Below, one piece after another: positions 42,092-55,300 of a stretch of 64,000 nt of DNA (positions within the stretch are counted from its first letter, which is position 1; the number at the start of each line of letters is the position of its first letter). The notes beneath the pieces are model-generated. The model did no database searches and was not told where the DNA came from. It saw nothing but the letters and a program-made list of their open reading frames with translations. A program made the translations under genes and the position numbers. Location of the stretch: contig OU612068.1 of assembly GCA_914767715.1 (NCBI GenBank), positions 15,128,001-15,192,000 on the forward strand, in the 5' to 3' direction. Source of the DNA: Membranipora membranacea (Eukaryota > Bryozoa > Gymnolaemata > Cheilostomatida > Membraniporidae).

Positions 42092-45000
42092 TTAACATGA
42101 AAGGTTACACAAAAGGCTGTCTTGTGAATTGTGATTGTCTTGACATGTAGATATGTCGATTTGGACGAGTCCAAAATGTATCACCTTAACAGGTTTTCTC
42201 TCCATCTTCTGAAAAATGAATAATCACAATGATTAATTTTCAACCAACAAATGTGTGATTTACTTACAGATTTGAGGGCAGTGATTGAACTGACTGAGTA
42301 CATTGATACATTAAGATGAATAACGTTCTTCCAATGATGCAAACTGTAACATTCTCCATGAAAATTGATCTGATATGTCTCCATGGAGTATCCCCTGATG
42401 CAACTCAAACCAGGACTCCTGAGAGTGGGTTGACCAATAGAACATATCAAATTACTCAATTCTTTGCCAATTCCTGTAAAGTGAGCGATAAGATGGTAAC
42501 TTACCTGATTACTGGGTCTGAGATCTGGTATCTGATTATAATCTAGAGCTTCATCCACCATCATAGAGTTAAAATCATCTATAATTCTCTGTGATACCCC
42601 AGGGTCAAGGTCGTATGTATAACCACTAGGTAATGTACACCTACAGTCATATCAACATAATGTAGAAATACCAAAACAAGAACAGAACATACAACACCTG
42701 ATAATATAATACAGAACATACAACACCTGATAATATAATCTGCCTACAAATTACATATCACTGAAAAAAGATTCAACTTTAGCTGGGACAAACTGGTATA
42801 ATACAGATGATTGAGACCACAGGTACATCTATAGTGATATAACGAAAATGCCCGTTAAGTAATTTATTTGGTTTGAAGAAGTGATGTGAATAATATGGAA
42901 GAGAAGACAGAGAGACGGTGGAGGGACAAATGAACACACACATATGCAGGAAGATAAACGGGGGAGATGATATTAATAGTTATGCTATATTCTAATAAAG
43001 GTTGATGACAGATTATCATTTCAAGCGGCGGCGCTTTCGTCAGCAGAAGCTGAACTTTGTATTCTGATCAAAAATGGAACAAAAATTTTAAGCATTAATC
43101 TATCCGAATATGATTTGAAACATCTACTACGAAGGAAAACATACCATAATGAGACAGCTACAGGAGATTGAATGACGGGGAAAACAAACCTTACCTGACA
43201 ATACTTTAACGTTCAACGCAACAAAATCATATATAGTATCGCAGTTCAGTTTTACAAGTTGTCAAGATGTCACAAGTTTATACATTATTTATTATCAGTA
43301 TTCCGATATCCTATTGTGGGCGAAAAAAAATGCTGCGCAGACAACTTTTCCATTAGATAACGACAAACCAACAATGCAGATTTAACTGTAGGCTGTATAA
43401 TGATGGTAACAGTAACATACAGCTGTCAGATTATGGAGCATTTCACAGGAGCAGAACATTTGTCTATATTGAGCTGTGAAAAATATCAATTAAAGACCTA
43501 GACACAATAACACTTCACCACAGCTTACAACCAGCCATGCCAAAAGAGCTGATATATGAATTACATCAAGTAATGGCCATATACACCATACAGTAACTAC
43601 ATGTTATAGCTGAGAGGATATTCCGAGCATTTTGTCAATACATAGTTTTAGTTAGAGCGAGCTGATCGATTTTGTAAGCTTTTCAGTCTTAAATCATTAC
43701 GCAGCTCTTTCTTGAGCTCTCTCTTGAGTAACCACAAGACTGGCCTCATCAGAACAGGAGTGAAAATCATCATCAGTCAATAGATCTGCGTTTAATGATG
43801 AGCCTCTGGATTCTATAATAATAGATCAATAACAATACAGAAGGTCAAGTGTTGTCAGGTGTTATATACAGACAGCTGTTTACTGGTTAAGTTAATAGTT
43901 GTCCCCTTATTGTCCTCTTCAGAGAGTGGGCAACTACAAATTGTCTGTGCTAAATGACAATAAATAAATTGATTTGAAAAACATGAGTAAATACGCCTAG
44001 CAGTAGTTTCAGGGATCTGACAACTCTTGAGAGGTTTGTAGCAAACACGCTGTGTTAGATCTAATAGGACCTAGGCAACAGTGTCATCCACACATCAGCA
44101 CAATTAGGTAGATAGCTTAACAACTGAACAACACAGAGGTGGAGTTTGTATTGGTGAGACCGTCTACTTGTATGGAGCACAGCCAGCCCTCAATGGTATT
44201 CAGGAAGCCCCCCTTCCCCTAAACAACCACCTACAGTCGCGATGATCTTCCTGAAAAATACATCAAGGGCTGGCTGTGGTTTGTAGTTTGTGAGATACGA
44301 ACCTGGGAACGCCAGATCTTTGTCACATAGTTTAGTTTTATGGCGTGCCTGTCCTGAATCTAGTGCAGCGTAGTAAATATCCATGAGTAGGTCAGGAGCG
44401 TTTACACCTACCGCTAGAAGGACCGCCTTATCAAATCGAAACATTCGATAAATATAAATCTACACATAACATAAAACCTTGTTAGTAAAAACAGCAAGTA
44501 CATCATTTGATTACTAATACAAACAGATAATGCAACTCAAAGCAGACCATTGCTACACAGCTAGACTGAATTCTACTTAGATATCTCAACGCATCATATC
44601 ATAATATGTGTAATAATCTAACAGTAAGCTGCAGCAGTGAGATATAACCTCATAACCCTCTGTGTCGGCTTGAGTTCATGATACTGAAACTGTGATGTGA
44701 ACGACAGAATAATTATCCTTACATGAATAAATCCAAGCTACAAGTGTCAGTGTGTCAGAACAATAAACCATTGCAAGTGTGTTATTTAAAAAAAACAACT
44801 AAAAGAGAGTATTACCTGACTAAATGATGGAAGGATCGTTGTGCTAGGTTATCTATATGTACTCTATACTCCAGTATTATAACCTCAGCTAATACTATCT
44901 GTGGGGCGTAAAAACATCCCAGGGTGGCCTCCAGTAAATCTGTAAGGTAAAGTCAATTATATTATTGGAGGAAGTAAATGACACGGGAGTCGGTGAATCG

Positions 45001-47759
45001 ATTACTAAGACCAACTAAGCTAGTGAGTCATAATATTGTCCTAGGTTCCACAGAGACAGGTATCTAATTGATCATACACATATGAATAAAGGGATGCTTT
45101 GGATGTCTTATCACATTTTCTTTAGTGGATAGTACTTACGACAAGGTTGCTTTACAGTTTAGTTGATGCACAACTTTTGACCAAACCTCAAAAATCTTTG
45201 TATGAAAGAAGCCCAAAACATAGTAATTGAGGAAGGTGTGTGGTGTGTTTACTTTGACTTATACAAAGAATATGGTCTCCATGAGTCAAATACTGATGAC
45301 AAGAGACAACGTTAGTTTAAGTCACACATGACCGACTGACCGTTCTTTCGTTAGCCTTAGCCTTGAGCAGGATGTTCATGATGCTCACCAAGCATTGAAA
45401 CAATCATGACTCTCCGTGTTCCAGCTCATAGCTGTTAATAATATTGTAGCCTGAAACAGAATATAGACTGTCAACGGACACAAACTGGCAAAACCGAAAC
45501 AAGTTAAAACAATAACTGAATATATAGGCTTACCAATATTCGCTGTTATTGACTAGATTAAAATTAGTGACAGAAATGTCTTTTGAGTAACAACTTATTT
45601 ATTCAATGGTAACCCACATAAAATTGAAATATAATCCATATTAGAGAGACATGTACTGTTATAGTTGGTTCTATGGTTTTACCTGAAACCTAACCATTCC
45701 TGAGTAAGCTAACCTTACCTGTGTAACCTTGCCTTACCTGAGTAAAGGAGTTAGATTTGAGATACTCTTTGATGATTAGAGGACATGATAGATCTCAGTT
45801 ACACAGATTCTCACCAGTTAACTTCATTATACCAACAGGTCCTCTACAATTAGAGCAGAAAATAGAACTACAGCCCCATCCACTAATACACTGATACATT
45901 GTACATACATGGCTCAATGTTAGTGATGATAATCAGGGATGTTTATAAATAACAATCTAGTGGGCTTCATAAGGGTACGAATATTTTGACAGGGAGATGA
46001 GCCAATAGGGATCATGACAGTATTGGGTTATGAGTAGTGTATTTACCTATCGAATGTTATGAGTAGTGTATTTATAGTAGATGGGACACTGCATGTATGC
46101 TGTGTACTGTGATTACACCATGATATCCTCCTCACATGTGGAGATAATCTACAAAATAGAGCATGATAAACTGACAATACATCAAATGTAAGGCAGTAGC
46201 GATTTGTGGACCATTTAAATCATGTTTTTGCTAAAATTGAGTATTAATTTGATAATAGGAACCAAGACTTTCTCGCTAACAGGCGAGATAAATAAATTAG
46301 CAAAACTCGCTATAAATGTGTGGGGTGGTACTGGATAATGCATGAGCCAAGATAAGATAACTACAAAATATGACGCTCAAATGCCAGGTTAAAAGTAAGT
46401 AAAATTACAAAGTAGCACGCAGTGCTGCATATTACACCACTGAGCCTTGTCACATTGCTTTAGAATGAATGAGTTTTTTTCGATGTAAAAAAACTCTGTA
46501 CCTTTAACCAAATTATCTAAATAACAGGTTTTGAAAATGCAGCACTCACCTGAAGAAATTGGAGAGCTCAATATGAGGCCCAAATTCCACTCCTTCTAGA
46601 GTAAGACTCAACCATGTCAAAGCTTTATCATATACCTGTAATAGCTTCAATATTTAATTGCTTGCAAGTTTTTGACAAAAACATAAAATTTGTCAACAAG
46701 AACTAGAAAAAAAGTAGCAGTCCAAGTAAGCCGAACTCCACTCCAAGGATTTAGACTAATGATGTAGTTCACATTAAAATCCTACATCACACTATCGCCA
46801 CATATTTGCTATTATATATTTAACCCGATTGATGAAACCAAGTGTCAAACTCGTATTATCCTCATAAATATTATTGATATCGAGCTGCAGAATATTTACC
46901 TGTAGTTCACCCTTATTATTGAGCACAACAAGTAAATCACCAGATGGATGCCACTCTATAAAGTCAGCCTGATATTCAGTACGCACTGTCAGGGTGTTCT
47001 GAAGGTTCTTTCTGTAATATAATCAGTCATATTGAGGCATGCAGGGGTAGACAGAGACGAGATTGCTGGTGAGCGGTACACTGGTGTGATGTGTTCTGTG
47101 TATACAGGATTTTGTGAGCTCATAAGTACATATATCAGCTCTACAGCTCTTTGCGTTTACAGATCCACTAACACTACACTAACCAACTTACTACCATCTC
47201 TCCCACTATAATAAATAAAATACTATGAGGTTCTGCAGCAATACATATATTAATGAGCAGACTGGCAAACGGGTATATTTCAGCGTCCAATCAGGTTATA
47301 GTGAGTGAGACCGTCTGTAGGGACTGTAAGTATAGGAGCCGGGGTGCAGCTAAACATCGAAGACCAAAAACCCTAAACATGTATCAATACATTAAACCTG
47401 ATCTGGCTTGGGAAACTGATGGTCAAATTCAGTGTAATCCTTATAAAACCATGTTAAGTTACTGTATAAACTGACATGTATCCACGGTGGGCAGGATCAC
47501 TTCTCTTAAAAATCAGCTACCAAAACTGTACATCGACAGGTTCACACTCTGTTTTAGTTTAATTATGTCAGTATATGAGGTTTTCCTCCGCTTAGTGTTA
47601 CAATACACAGATTAGCTCGCTCTTCCTGATTGGTCATTGGAGCCCATGGCCACGCCTCCTCTGACGCTATCGGCTATCGCTATCGGTAAAGCATCAGCAG
47701 TGGGAGATACCTGTATGTCGATTACGGCCAGGTCTGCCGGGTAAATCCAACGGGTGTAT
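42092..47759 (-). CDS. WDPCP: WDPCP (fritz homologue), C-terminal two thirds, with lesions
   Basis: WD-repeat CPLANE protein acting in planar polarity and ciliogenesis. Minus-strand exons: 47759-47711 (tentative), 47011-46900 (FIEWHPSGDLLVVLNNKGEL), 46635-46550 (VYDKALTWLSLTLEG...IELSNFFR), 45867-45738 (RGPVGIMKLTG, PLIIKEYLKSNSFTQ), 45450-45328 (TILLTAMSWNTESHDCF, SIMNILLKAKANE), 44939-44816 (LEATLGCFYAPQ, SFHHLVR), 44459-44303 (FRFDKAVLLAVGVNAPDLLM), 43812-43701, 42625-42505, 42208-42092 (VKVIHFGLV, then 25 more residues and TAA). These follow the vertebrate order HPSG, YAP, RFEKAFLLAVDVGARDL, KMIHFGLV. Lesions: TGA at 45797-45795, a missing base in 45450-45328, and a phase clash between 44816 and 44459. 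N-terminal exons are not found. Confidence 0.85.
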
Positions 47760-48410
47760 CTGTGGAAAACAAATAAAAAAAATTAAAAAAAACATCTCAG
47801 ACAGAATGAGGCATTAATTGACAATACACAATCTCAAACTGAACAGAGATTCCTAAGAGGATCAGGTCGATCACAATGTTATTATTGACTTGATCTCACT
47901 GAGAATTCCAAAAACGTGCATTGTGGGATGCTCATAAGTATCCTACTATGTCCAACTACAAATGCCAGTCAACAAGGGCAGAAAAGCTTCATATATTATG
48001 AGTGTCAACACATGGAGATTTTTCTAGAAACATTATATCTGTCAACATTAGCAAATGCAGTCATATACTGTTAGACCACCCATGCAAAATAGCTGCATAC
48101 ATTATGACTGTCAAGGTTGGACCACACATGAAGACTTTTAAACAAACAAAACAACTGTCAACATTAGGAGGATTGTCAACTACTAAGCCTACACATGCAG
48201 GGTGGCCGCATAAGTTATAGCTGTCAGCGATAGACCACACCTCCTTCCCATTTAGGATCTTACTACATACAAGGAGTTAGAGACTTTAACTCCTTGCTAA
48301 TGCTATATATATCTGTCTGAGTAGGTACTTTCTACCATATATGACCATTAATATGATTATAAATTATAAATCAGTGTATGGCGACTCTAGTAATGTATGT
48401 GTGCCAATGT
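47756..48410. repeat. Segmental duplication, copy 1 (empty site)
   Basis: From TATCTGTGGAAAACAAA this stretch matches 49636-49762 and then 50920-51340, with about 80-85% identity. The point where copy 2 carries a LINE reads TTATTGACTTGATCTCACTG here (about 47880-47899), with no insertion. It starts at the 5' edge of the tentative WDPCP exon at 47759. No genes seen inside. Confidence 0.85.
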
Positions 48411-49440
48411 ATCGATCAAGTAGCAGTATATGTATATAAATAAATACTTAAATAATAATAATATTTCAGTTTTATATGATTATTTTTCAACAATGGCAGC
48501 AATTATATTGAGTAGAAATGAGCACGACATTTCAATGTTATCGGAACTTGGTTTGATAGAGGAATGAAAATAACCTAGTACCAATATACATATCTAATGA
48601 TATATATACAACATTATAAAGCAACTTTGAACAACCTTGCTTTGAACTAATGAAATTAAGGGAGTATCAAGCCGAGCAACCAGATTCTAACTGTAAGTCA
48701 ATTTGGTCATGTCACACTTTGAGAGTCATCCTCTTTCCAAAAATGTGTATTGTTGGAGACTAAATGCTTGGTCATTGGTAAAAAAAATAACAAAAACTGC
48801 AGTATGAATACTGAGCACAAACCAAACTGTTAGTTACTGTTTCATACGATCTCTCATTGTGTCTTCGCTAATATTAAAGCAATTGGTAATTCAGTATTGC
48901 TAAATTCAAGACTTCTTAATTTAATTCGGAAAGTTGAGGATTGTCGATTTCACAGAATTAAATATCAGACATTTTGCTTTTGTGAATTTCCTGAGCTTAT
49001 GCTATAAAGATTGAAGTTAATGTTCAGTTTGCAAAACGATAAAATGTTCCTCCTTCCTCCAAAATATACCGTACCAACTACGTAATCAAGCCGGACATAT
49101 TAACATCATTGGCAAAGAATTTCTCGACTCATCTTAGAAAAAAAGTCATGTCTTTGGATTTTTGTCAGTTTTATATATATGGTAGCCCATATCAAAAAAC
49201 GTACAAATCCCAAATTTTTTGGCCATCGGGATGCCGGTTCAAAAGTTACGGGGGCTCACAGATAGCGCGTTGGCGAATAAAAACTGACCGACTGTGCCCT
49301 GACCCATACTTTGACATCCAATAACTGCTGCATTTTTCATGCTAACCATGTGTTTTCTTTAAATTGTAGAAGTACTCATTGAGTTCTACCCATATACAAA
49401 AATCCGGACCAAATCATCCGGATCAATATAAGAAGCGAGA
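48411..49440. other. Intergenic stretch, nothing identified
   Basis: About 1 kb of AT-rich sequence between the two duplicated copies. No domain, RNA gene or tandem repeat recognised. Confidence 0.5.
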
Positions 49441-49499
49441 CCAACAATGCAATGACTATATAGTGTGATGAATTATATTCTGAACTTGTTTTGACAATG

Positions 49500-49625
49500 C
49501 AGCACTCACCTGAAAAAATTGGAGAATTGAATATGAGGCACAAATTTCACTCCTTTTAGAGTAAGACTCAAGTATGTCCAAGCTTTATCATATACATTTA
49601 ATACATTCAATATTTATATATATAT
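49500..49625 (-). pseudogene. WDPCP: Duplicated copy of a WDPCP exon
   Basis: 49513-49598 on the minus strand repeats the exon at 46635-46550. Its frame stays open (VYDKAWTYLSLTLKG, PHIQFSNFF) and the donor AG/GTGAGT is kept, but the acceptor CAG has become TGT-like (AAATGTATATG), so it cannot be spliced in as in the original. About 15% nucleotide difference. Flanks on both sides are also copied. Confidence 0.85.
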
Positions 49626-49635
49626 ATCTTTATAT

Positions 49636-51340
49636 CTGTGGAAAACAAACAAAATGAATTAAACAACACATCTCAATCGGAATGGGGAATTTATTGACAG
49701 TCCAGCAACGCAACCTGAAATTGAGATTCCACAGAGGATCAAGCTGATCATAAATTATTGTTATTCAAGCTGCCAACTATGCAAGATGCCTATTTCTCGA
49801 CTTCTCGTCTGCATTTAACACCATCAGTGTCAGTAATCTCCTCACAGAACTGCAACATCTAGACTCCCGAGTTACAAACTGGGTGTCGAGTTTCCTGACA
49901 GGCAGAACACAAAGAACAATAGTAAACAATATTCTCTCAACATCAATCACCACCAACACAGGAACACCCCGGGGTTCTGTCCTCAGTCCTCTATTATTCT
50001 CAGTGTATACAAATAGGATTAGGTCAGAACAGAGCAATATAACTATTTTAAAATATGCTGATGACACTTGTATTGTTGGTTGCATCTCTGATAATAATGA
50101 CTTGTCTAATTATTTTAATGACATTAATAGAATCTCTGGTCTATGCAAAGAACTGGACTTATTACTTAATCCTTCTAAAACCCAAGAGATGCTTTTCTCC
50201 ACTAAGAGATAAACCTGACAGTCCTACTCTCGAATTGAATGGTGTAAAAATAGATTTTTTTGACAATGTTAAATATTTGGGAGTTCTCTTTGATAACAAA
50301 TTACGTTTCGAAGATCATGTCAATAATGTTGTATCCAAAGCAAATCAGAGAATGTTTGTCATCAGAACCTTTGATTATCAGAGTACAAAGCCTTTAGCCT
50401 GCATGTTACTTAAAAGTTTTATTGTATCCATTCTAACCTACTGCCTACCTATTTTGTTCACTAGTATTTATTCACGAGACAAGAAAGCTCTGAGAAAGTT
50501 TTTTAAACAATGCGACAGACTAGGTCTTGATATTGGGGACCTAGATTCAGTCATATCAAAACGTACAAAGAACCTGGCCCTGCAGATAATACATGATGAC
50601 GAACATTATTTTTTTAAACAATTTTCTTGAGAAACTCCCCTCAGGCAGATATCGCAGCCTTAAATACAGAACTGCTTGGGGTAAAGACTCATTCCTCAGA
50701 CACTTGATTTTGATATTGCAAGATATTTTTTAATCCACTAGAAGTCAGACTTTACTTTACTCATTTTGTTTATGTTTCTTTTTGGTATTCCCTACTCATG
50801 TAACAGTATAAACACTCAATTTGCAGCATACCTAATGTTTGTGACAAAATAAACCAACCAACCAACCAACCAACCAACCAACCAACCAACCAACCAACCA
50901 ACCAACCAACCAACCAACCATTCACTTGATCTTACTGGGAATTCCAAAAAGATGCATTGTGGGATACTCATAAGTATCCTAGTATAATCTAATTACAAGT
51001 GCCAGTCAACAGGAGCGGAATAGCTTTACAGAGTAAGGATATATCCTTACTCTGTGATAGCATCATACATTATGACTGTCAAGGTTGGACCACACATGAA
51101 GGCTTTGCAACAAACAACACAACTGCCAATATTAGGAGGATGGTCAACTCCCCTTAGACCACCCATACACAAAAGCTGGATAACTTATAACTGTCAGTGT
51201 TAGACCACGCCTCTTTCCCATTTAGGATCTTACCTAACAGAGCTATCTGAGATGGTAATTCCTACCATATATCATAACCATTGCTAAAAAGGATATTGTA
51301 AATCAGTGTTTTGTGACTCAAGTAATGTATGTCTGCAAAG
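49636..51340. repeat. Segmental duplication, copy 2 (carries the LINE)
   Basis: 49636-49762 and 50920-51340 match copy 1 at 47756-48410 in the same order and orientation. The 1.15-kb block between them is the LINE at 49768-50919. The copied parts continue leftwards into the duplicated WDPCP exon (46.5 kb) and 41.27-kb material, so the source was longer and later shortened. Confidence 0.85.
49768..50919 (+). mobile_element. 5'-truncated LINE with ATTCA target duplication
   Basis: Begins inside the RT palm (ARCLFLDFSSAFNTI) and carries TPRGSVLSPLLFSVY, the catalytic LKYADDTCIVG (50049-50080), then in other frames [40 protein letters not shown] and LEKLPSGRYRSLKYRTAW. Frameshifts near 50200 and in a T run near 50610. 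The tail is GACAAAATAAACC plus about 17 CCAA/AACC units (50850-50919). ATTCA flanks both ends (49763-49767 and 50920-50924). Same family as the fragment at 4385-5320. Confidence 0.93.
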
Positions 51341-51492
51341 GTATTGATTTTGCTTTTATTTTTGGACAAAATTGTCAATATCTCAACTCCATGGTTCTTG
51401 TCTTCACATTTATTACAGGCGTGACTGAACTTGCATGCCCTCCTAGAGCAAGTTCCATAATTAAAAAAATTACGATTCATAATACAGGGGCA

Positions 51493-52322
51493 TCATTTCT
51501 CAACATATTTTCTGAGGTCAACTAGCTTTCCTCTGTTGATCTGGGACACCACTGACTCTGGTACATTGTTTACTGATAGCTGATTAGGTGGATGGGTATT
51601 ACCTGTTTTACTGCCGCTGCTGGCTATGCTGTCACTGTAGGAGCCCGCATCTTTCTCCCAGCCCGCATTGCTGCCTGCTCATCAAACGCTTGTTGCCTCC
51701 TTCTTACAAGTGGTTTAAGTTGAAGAACCTCAGCTGGGCCGCCTGATCGGGTCCTTCGCTGGCTGCTACTGGAATAAAAAAAATATAGGATTATTACTGG
51801 TATACAATAGAAAAATTGTGTTATATAACTTGCCAAGGTTCTCCACGAACAAATTTCTTTATTTACCAGAAGTTCCTTCTGAAATGATCGAACCTTTCAA
51901 TAATGAATTCAGGAAATACTTATGGACATATAAAATAGGGGATTAGGAACACATATTCTTGAGCACCTGGTCATAAAATGTTTTTTGTAAGATGGGTGTG
52001 ATCAGGTAGGATTTTCACACATTGTCGTCATCATTATATCCAAACCGTCAGGTAAGCTTGGGTTGAGTTGGTCTTGAGTGTCAATAAGTAATTTTAATCA
52101 ACTGTGCGGGGCGACAAAATGACGAGACAACCTTGATTACCTATAGATTACTGTGCGGTGTATGATGAGGTAATATTCTACTGCCTGATGATGTTAGTAC
52201 AGCTGCAAATATCTGGGAGGTAGAGGGGGAGTAGAATCACCACTAGATGGAGTCTTATGTAGTGATGATGTTGTAGATGGGCGCCTCTCTGTGAGCGAGG
52301 TAGTATTACAGGGGGCATAACT
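51493..52322 (-). CDS. Last two exons of an unrecognised gene
   Basis: Exon 52322-52201 (SLTERRPSTTSSLHKTPSSG, STPPLPPRYLQL) has a donor GTACTA and joins in phase to 51768-51493 (SSQRRTRSGGPAEVLQLKPL, RRRQQAFDEQAAMRAG, then KDAGSYSDSIASSGSKTG and VVSQINRGKLVDLRKYVEK before TGA at 51495-51493). One base is missing in a G run near 51659; with it the 92-codon frame is open to the stop. Low-complexity Ser/Pro/Thr-rich and basic C-terminal tail. I do not recognise the family, and no upstream exon was identified. Confidence 0.55.
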
Positions 52323-55300
52323 CTAGACTTGTAATGATAGTAACAGGTTATAAAATATTGATGCAATTATTTTTCCTATGTCCAAAGAACTTGACACTCT
52401 TGAGACCAACATTACCATGTACCATGGTTATGTTGGTCCAAAGGGCGGTAAGTTCTTTTGACTTATCACAGGCAAACCCCATGCCCTTCATTATGTTGAT
52501 TTCGCCGAACAAAACATTTGACATGACTCGAAATGAAAGCATCAAATTTGTCCATTTTGCTGCAGGACTTTCAGCTGATTTCCCATGTTTTATGCTATCT
52601 ACCTGCATACACATATCTGAGAATGGGATGTTGAGGAGGTGGGATCACAAATTGATGAGTACACTATCCTATGGGATGTTTACTACACCGTTTTTACTTA
52701 CTGTTGTGTGACAGCCTAACGGTCTAAATAAGGCTAACAAACACAATTAACACATGTAACAGTGAGAATAAAACCTTAACTGTATATTTCTGAACAGACT
52801 GAAAGGAATGGAACAGCTGAACAGAATTTCTCGGACTACATTTTTCTTTGTTCTCTTTTTTTGTCTGTGTTTTGCTAAGATTTGACAGAAAAGGTGACTT
52901 CAAGCTTTCTCCTACAGTTGTGTAACCACAAATACATTAATTTTAGCAAAATGATTTAGTGACTATAATGAATCAACAATTACCTGTTGGCCCTTAATAT
53001 AGCTACCCTCCTATTATGGTAATCGGATGTCAAACACCGATTTAGGGCAAGACCACAATGTGCGACTGAAGCAATCAATGTTCCAATTATGCAAATGTCA
53101 GATACCAGTCAGCAAGCCAGGAACATTATCTAGTGCAACCTACCATCCATCTACCAGTTGTGTAATACCAAGAAATCTACTGTGAACACGTAACACTCCT
53201 TAATTGCAACCCTTACTACTCTATTTCATACATGACAAGTTTGCTGGGCTCTATATCTGGTGGTGCATAAACTTGAGGGCTGGGTTGGCCTGGGGGCCCT
53301 AAAATACTCCCGGCGGCGGCCTGGGGTAACACCCAAGCCGCCCAAGCTATTAAAATATTTGATTTTCTGTAGTTTTTTTGTTAGATAACTGTAATATACC
53401 AAATTCTAGCAAGTGTTACACAGAATTTTACTATGTATAACTGTTTAAACTAATGCAATTTGTTCTAATAGGTTGAAAACTAGACCTCATGACAGTAAAA
53501 TAAGCGTATAAAACTTCACTAAGCTCTTAGGTGCAAAAGTGGTGTGGTTATAGGGTCATCTGGTCTCATAGGGTAATCAGCCCAAATATCTGGTGTTACC
53601 CTACCAAATAGGGTAACTTGTCATGTATGCTCTATTTATATGTATAACAATTTAAGTCAAATCACTGCTTCTGAAGAACCAGGAACTGCATTCACAGAAA
53701 TACAGGGATCGAAAGCTTGCACCAAGTAAATCTTTGACTAGATGCTCTTTGCTCTGTAATCTTTTTTATTTGAGAGATTGAAATTATGAAAAGTCCAAGA
53801 TGAGACATAATGTGCAGAGCGACCATCTATCATGGCCAACACCAACCAGCCCAGTGGCCAGAAAATCTCTGCAATAATCTCATTATCCACAACAAAATAA
53901 TAGTTCAATACAAAAACCCTGATTAAGGTTATGATACCAGCGTTGACCGATTTGGACATTTTATATACCATTGGAAAGCTGCTGAGCTACTGATCGCTAA
54001 TAGCTCATCAAAAACGTGATCTGATGATGTTGCGTCATTTTGTAGGAGAAATGAGGCCGATAAGGCTGTGTTTAGCAATGTTGATGGCTGCGCTACATTG
54101 ATTGCTAGAAAGTTCAAAACAGGTTACATTCATTTTTAGAGACATAGTTCATCCTAATTTTTGGTTGAAAATAATATTTGATGAGCCCAAAGTGGCTTTT
54201 TGCGTCACGTCTTAATGCGTGTGGTTTTTTAACTTTGATGATATAATGCGAAATTTTAACCAAAGATTAGAGACAGTTTGAATAAAAAAGGGCCAAATTT
54301 TTTGCTTTTTTCCACTATTTAGCTGTTTAAATGACACACACCACAAATTTCAGCGGTATATCAAATGTATTAATATCGGCATAGACCATCAAAGGTAGAT
54401 GCATTTTGCGCCATTTATCAATAACGTCAAACATGCTGTCAAAAGGTCCAGCACTTAGGCCAGACAAATATTTTTTGACAATTCTGACATACCAAGCCGC
54501 ATTGATTAAGCATAGTACAAACAGGAAATGCCAACAGAATATGGCACTATCTATTAGTCTTCCTCGAATTGCGCACCACAGAATGCCAAAAACAGCCAAT
54601 TTAGAGGTCTTTTAAAGGTGTTTTTCGGCATTCTGTGGTGCGAAATTCGGGAAAAAAAAACTGATACGTTATGCCATATTCTGTTTTCATTTACTGTTTC
54701 TAATACGCTTTATTAAAAGTGTCCAGAGTTAGGTTTAGGTAGCTCACAGCCTTGGATTGGTGTGATACTTACTTAACAGGCATGGAGAGCATGATTGTTC
54801 AACTGTGGTTACTTTCTCAATTGCAGCCTTCTCCATCTTATGTTCAAGAACGTTATTCAGGGGTCAAATACTATTCTGGAGTCTGTTTGTTGCCTTTGAA
54901 GAGGGCAGTAGTATACTGACATATAAGCCTTGAATTTTGCTGAATATCCAATGTTATGCTGTTTGCAGTAAGTGAGTGGAAGGTGGGATCGGTGCTCATG
55001 CATAATTCCTCCCCCCCCATCTAATATCCTCCAGCATTGACCTGGTTACAAGTAACAGGTAATTAAAAAAAACACTACAAAACTTCCACAGCAGGCTTCT
55101 GTATTGTTCAGTCTCACTAGTTTTAACATGACTCAATGTTAGCTGGCGTGAGATTCCGCCTAGCTGTGGTGGGAGCCTATATAAAGTGAATTTAGTGAGT
55201 ACATTGCTCGAAATGGCAAACCCTCTAGGGTAAGAAGCTTATCGTACACATATTTCCAATAGAACACGAGATAGCTTCGGATTGTACTTTTTGTGGTTTG

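Noticed and set aside
45795..45797. In-frame TGA of WDPCP as selenocysteine
   Set aside because: WDPCP is not a known selenoprotein and no SECIS-like structure was seen; other lesions in the gene point to decay or sequence error.
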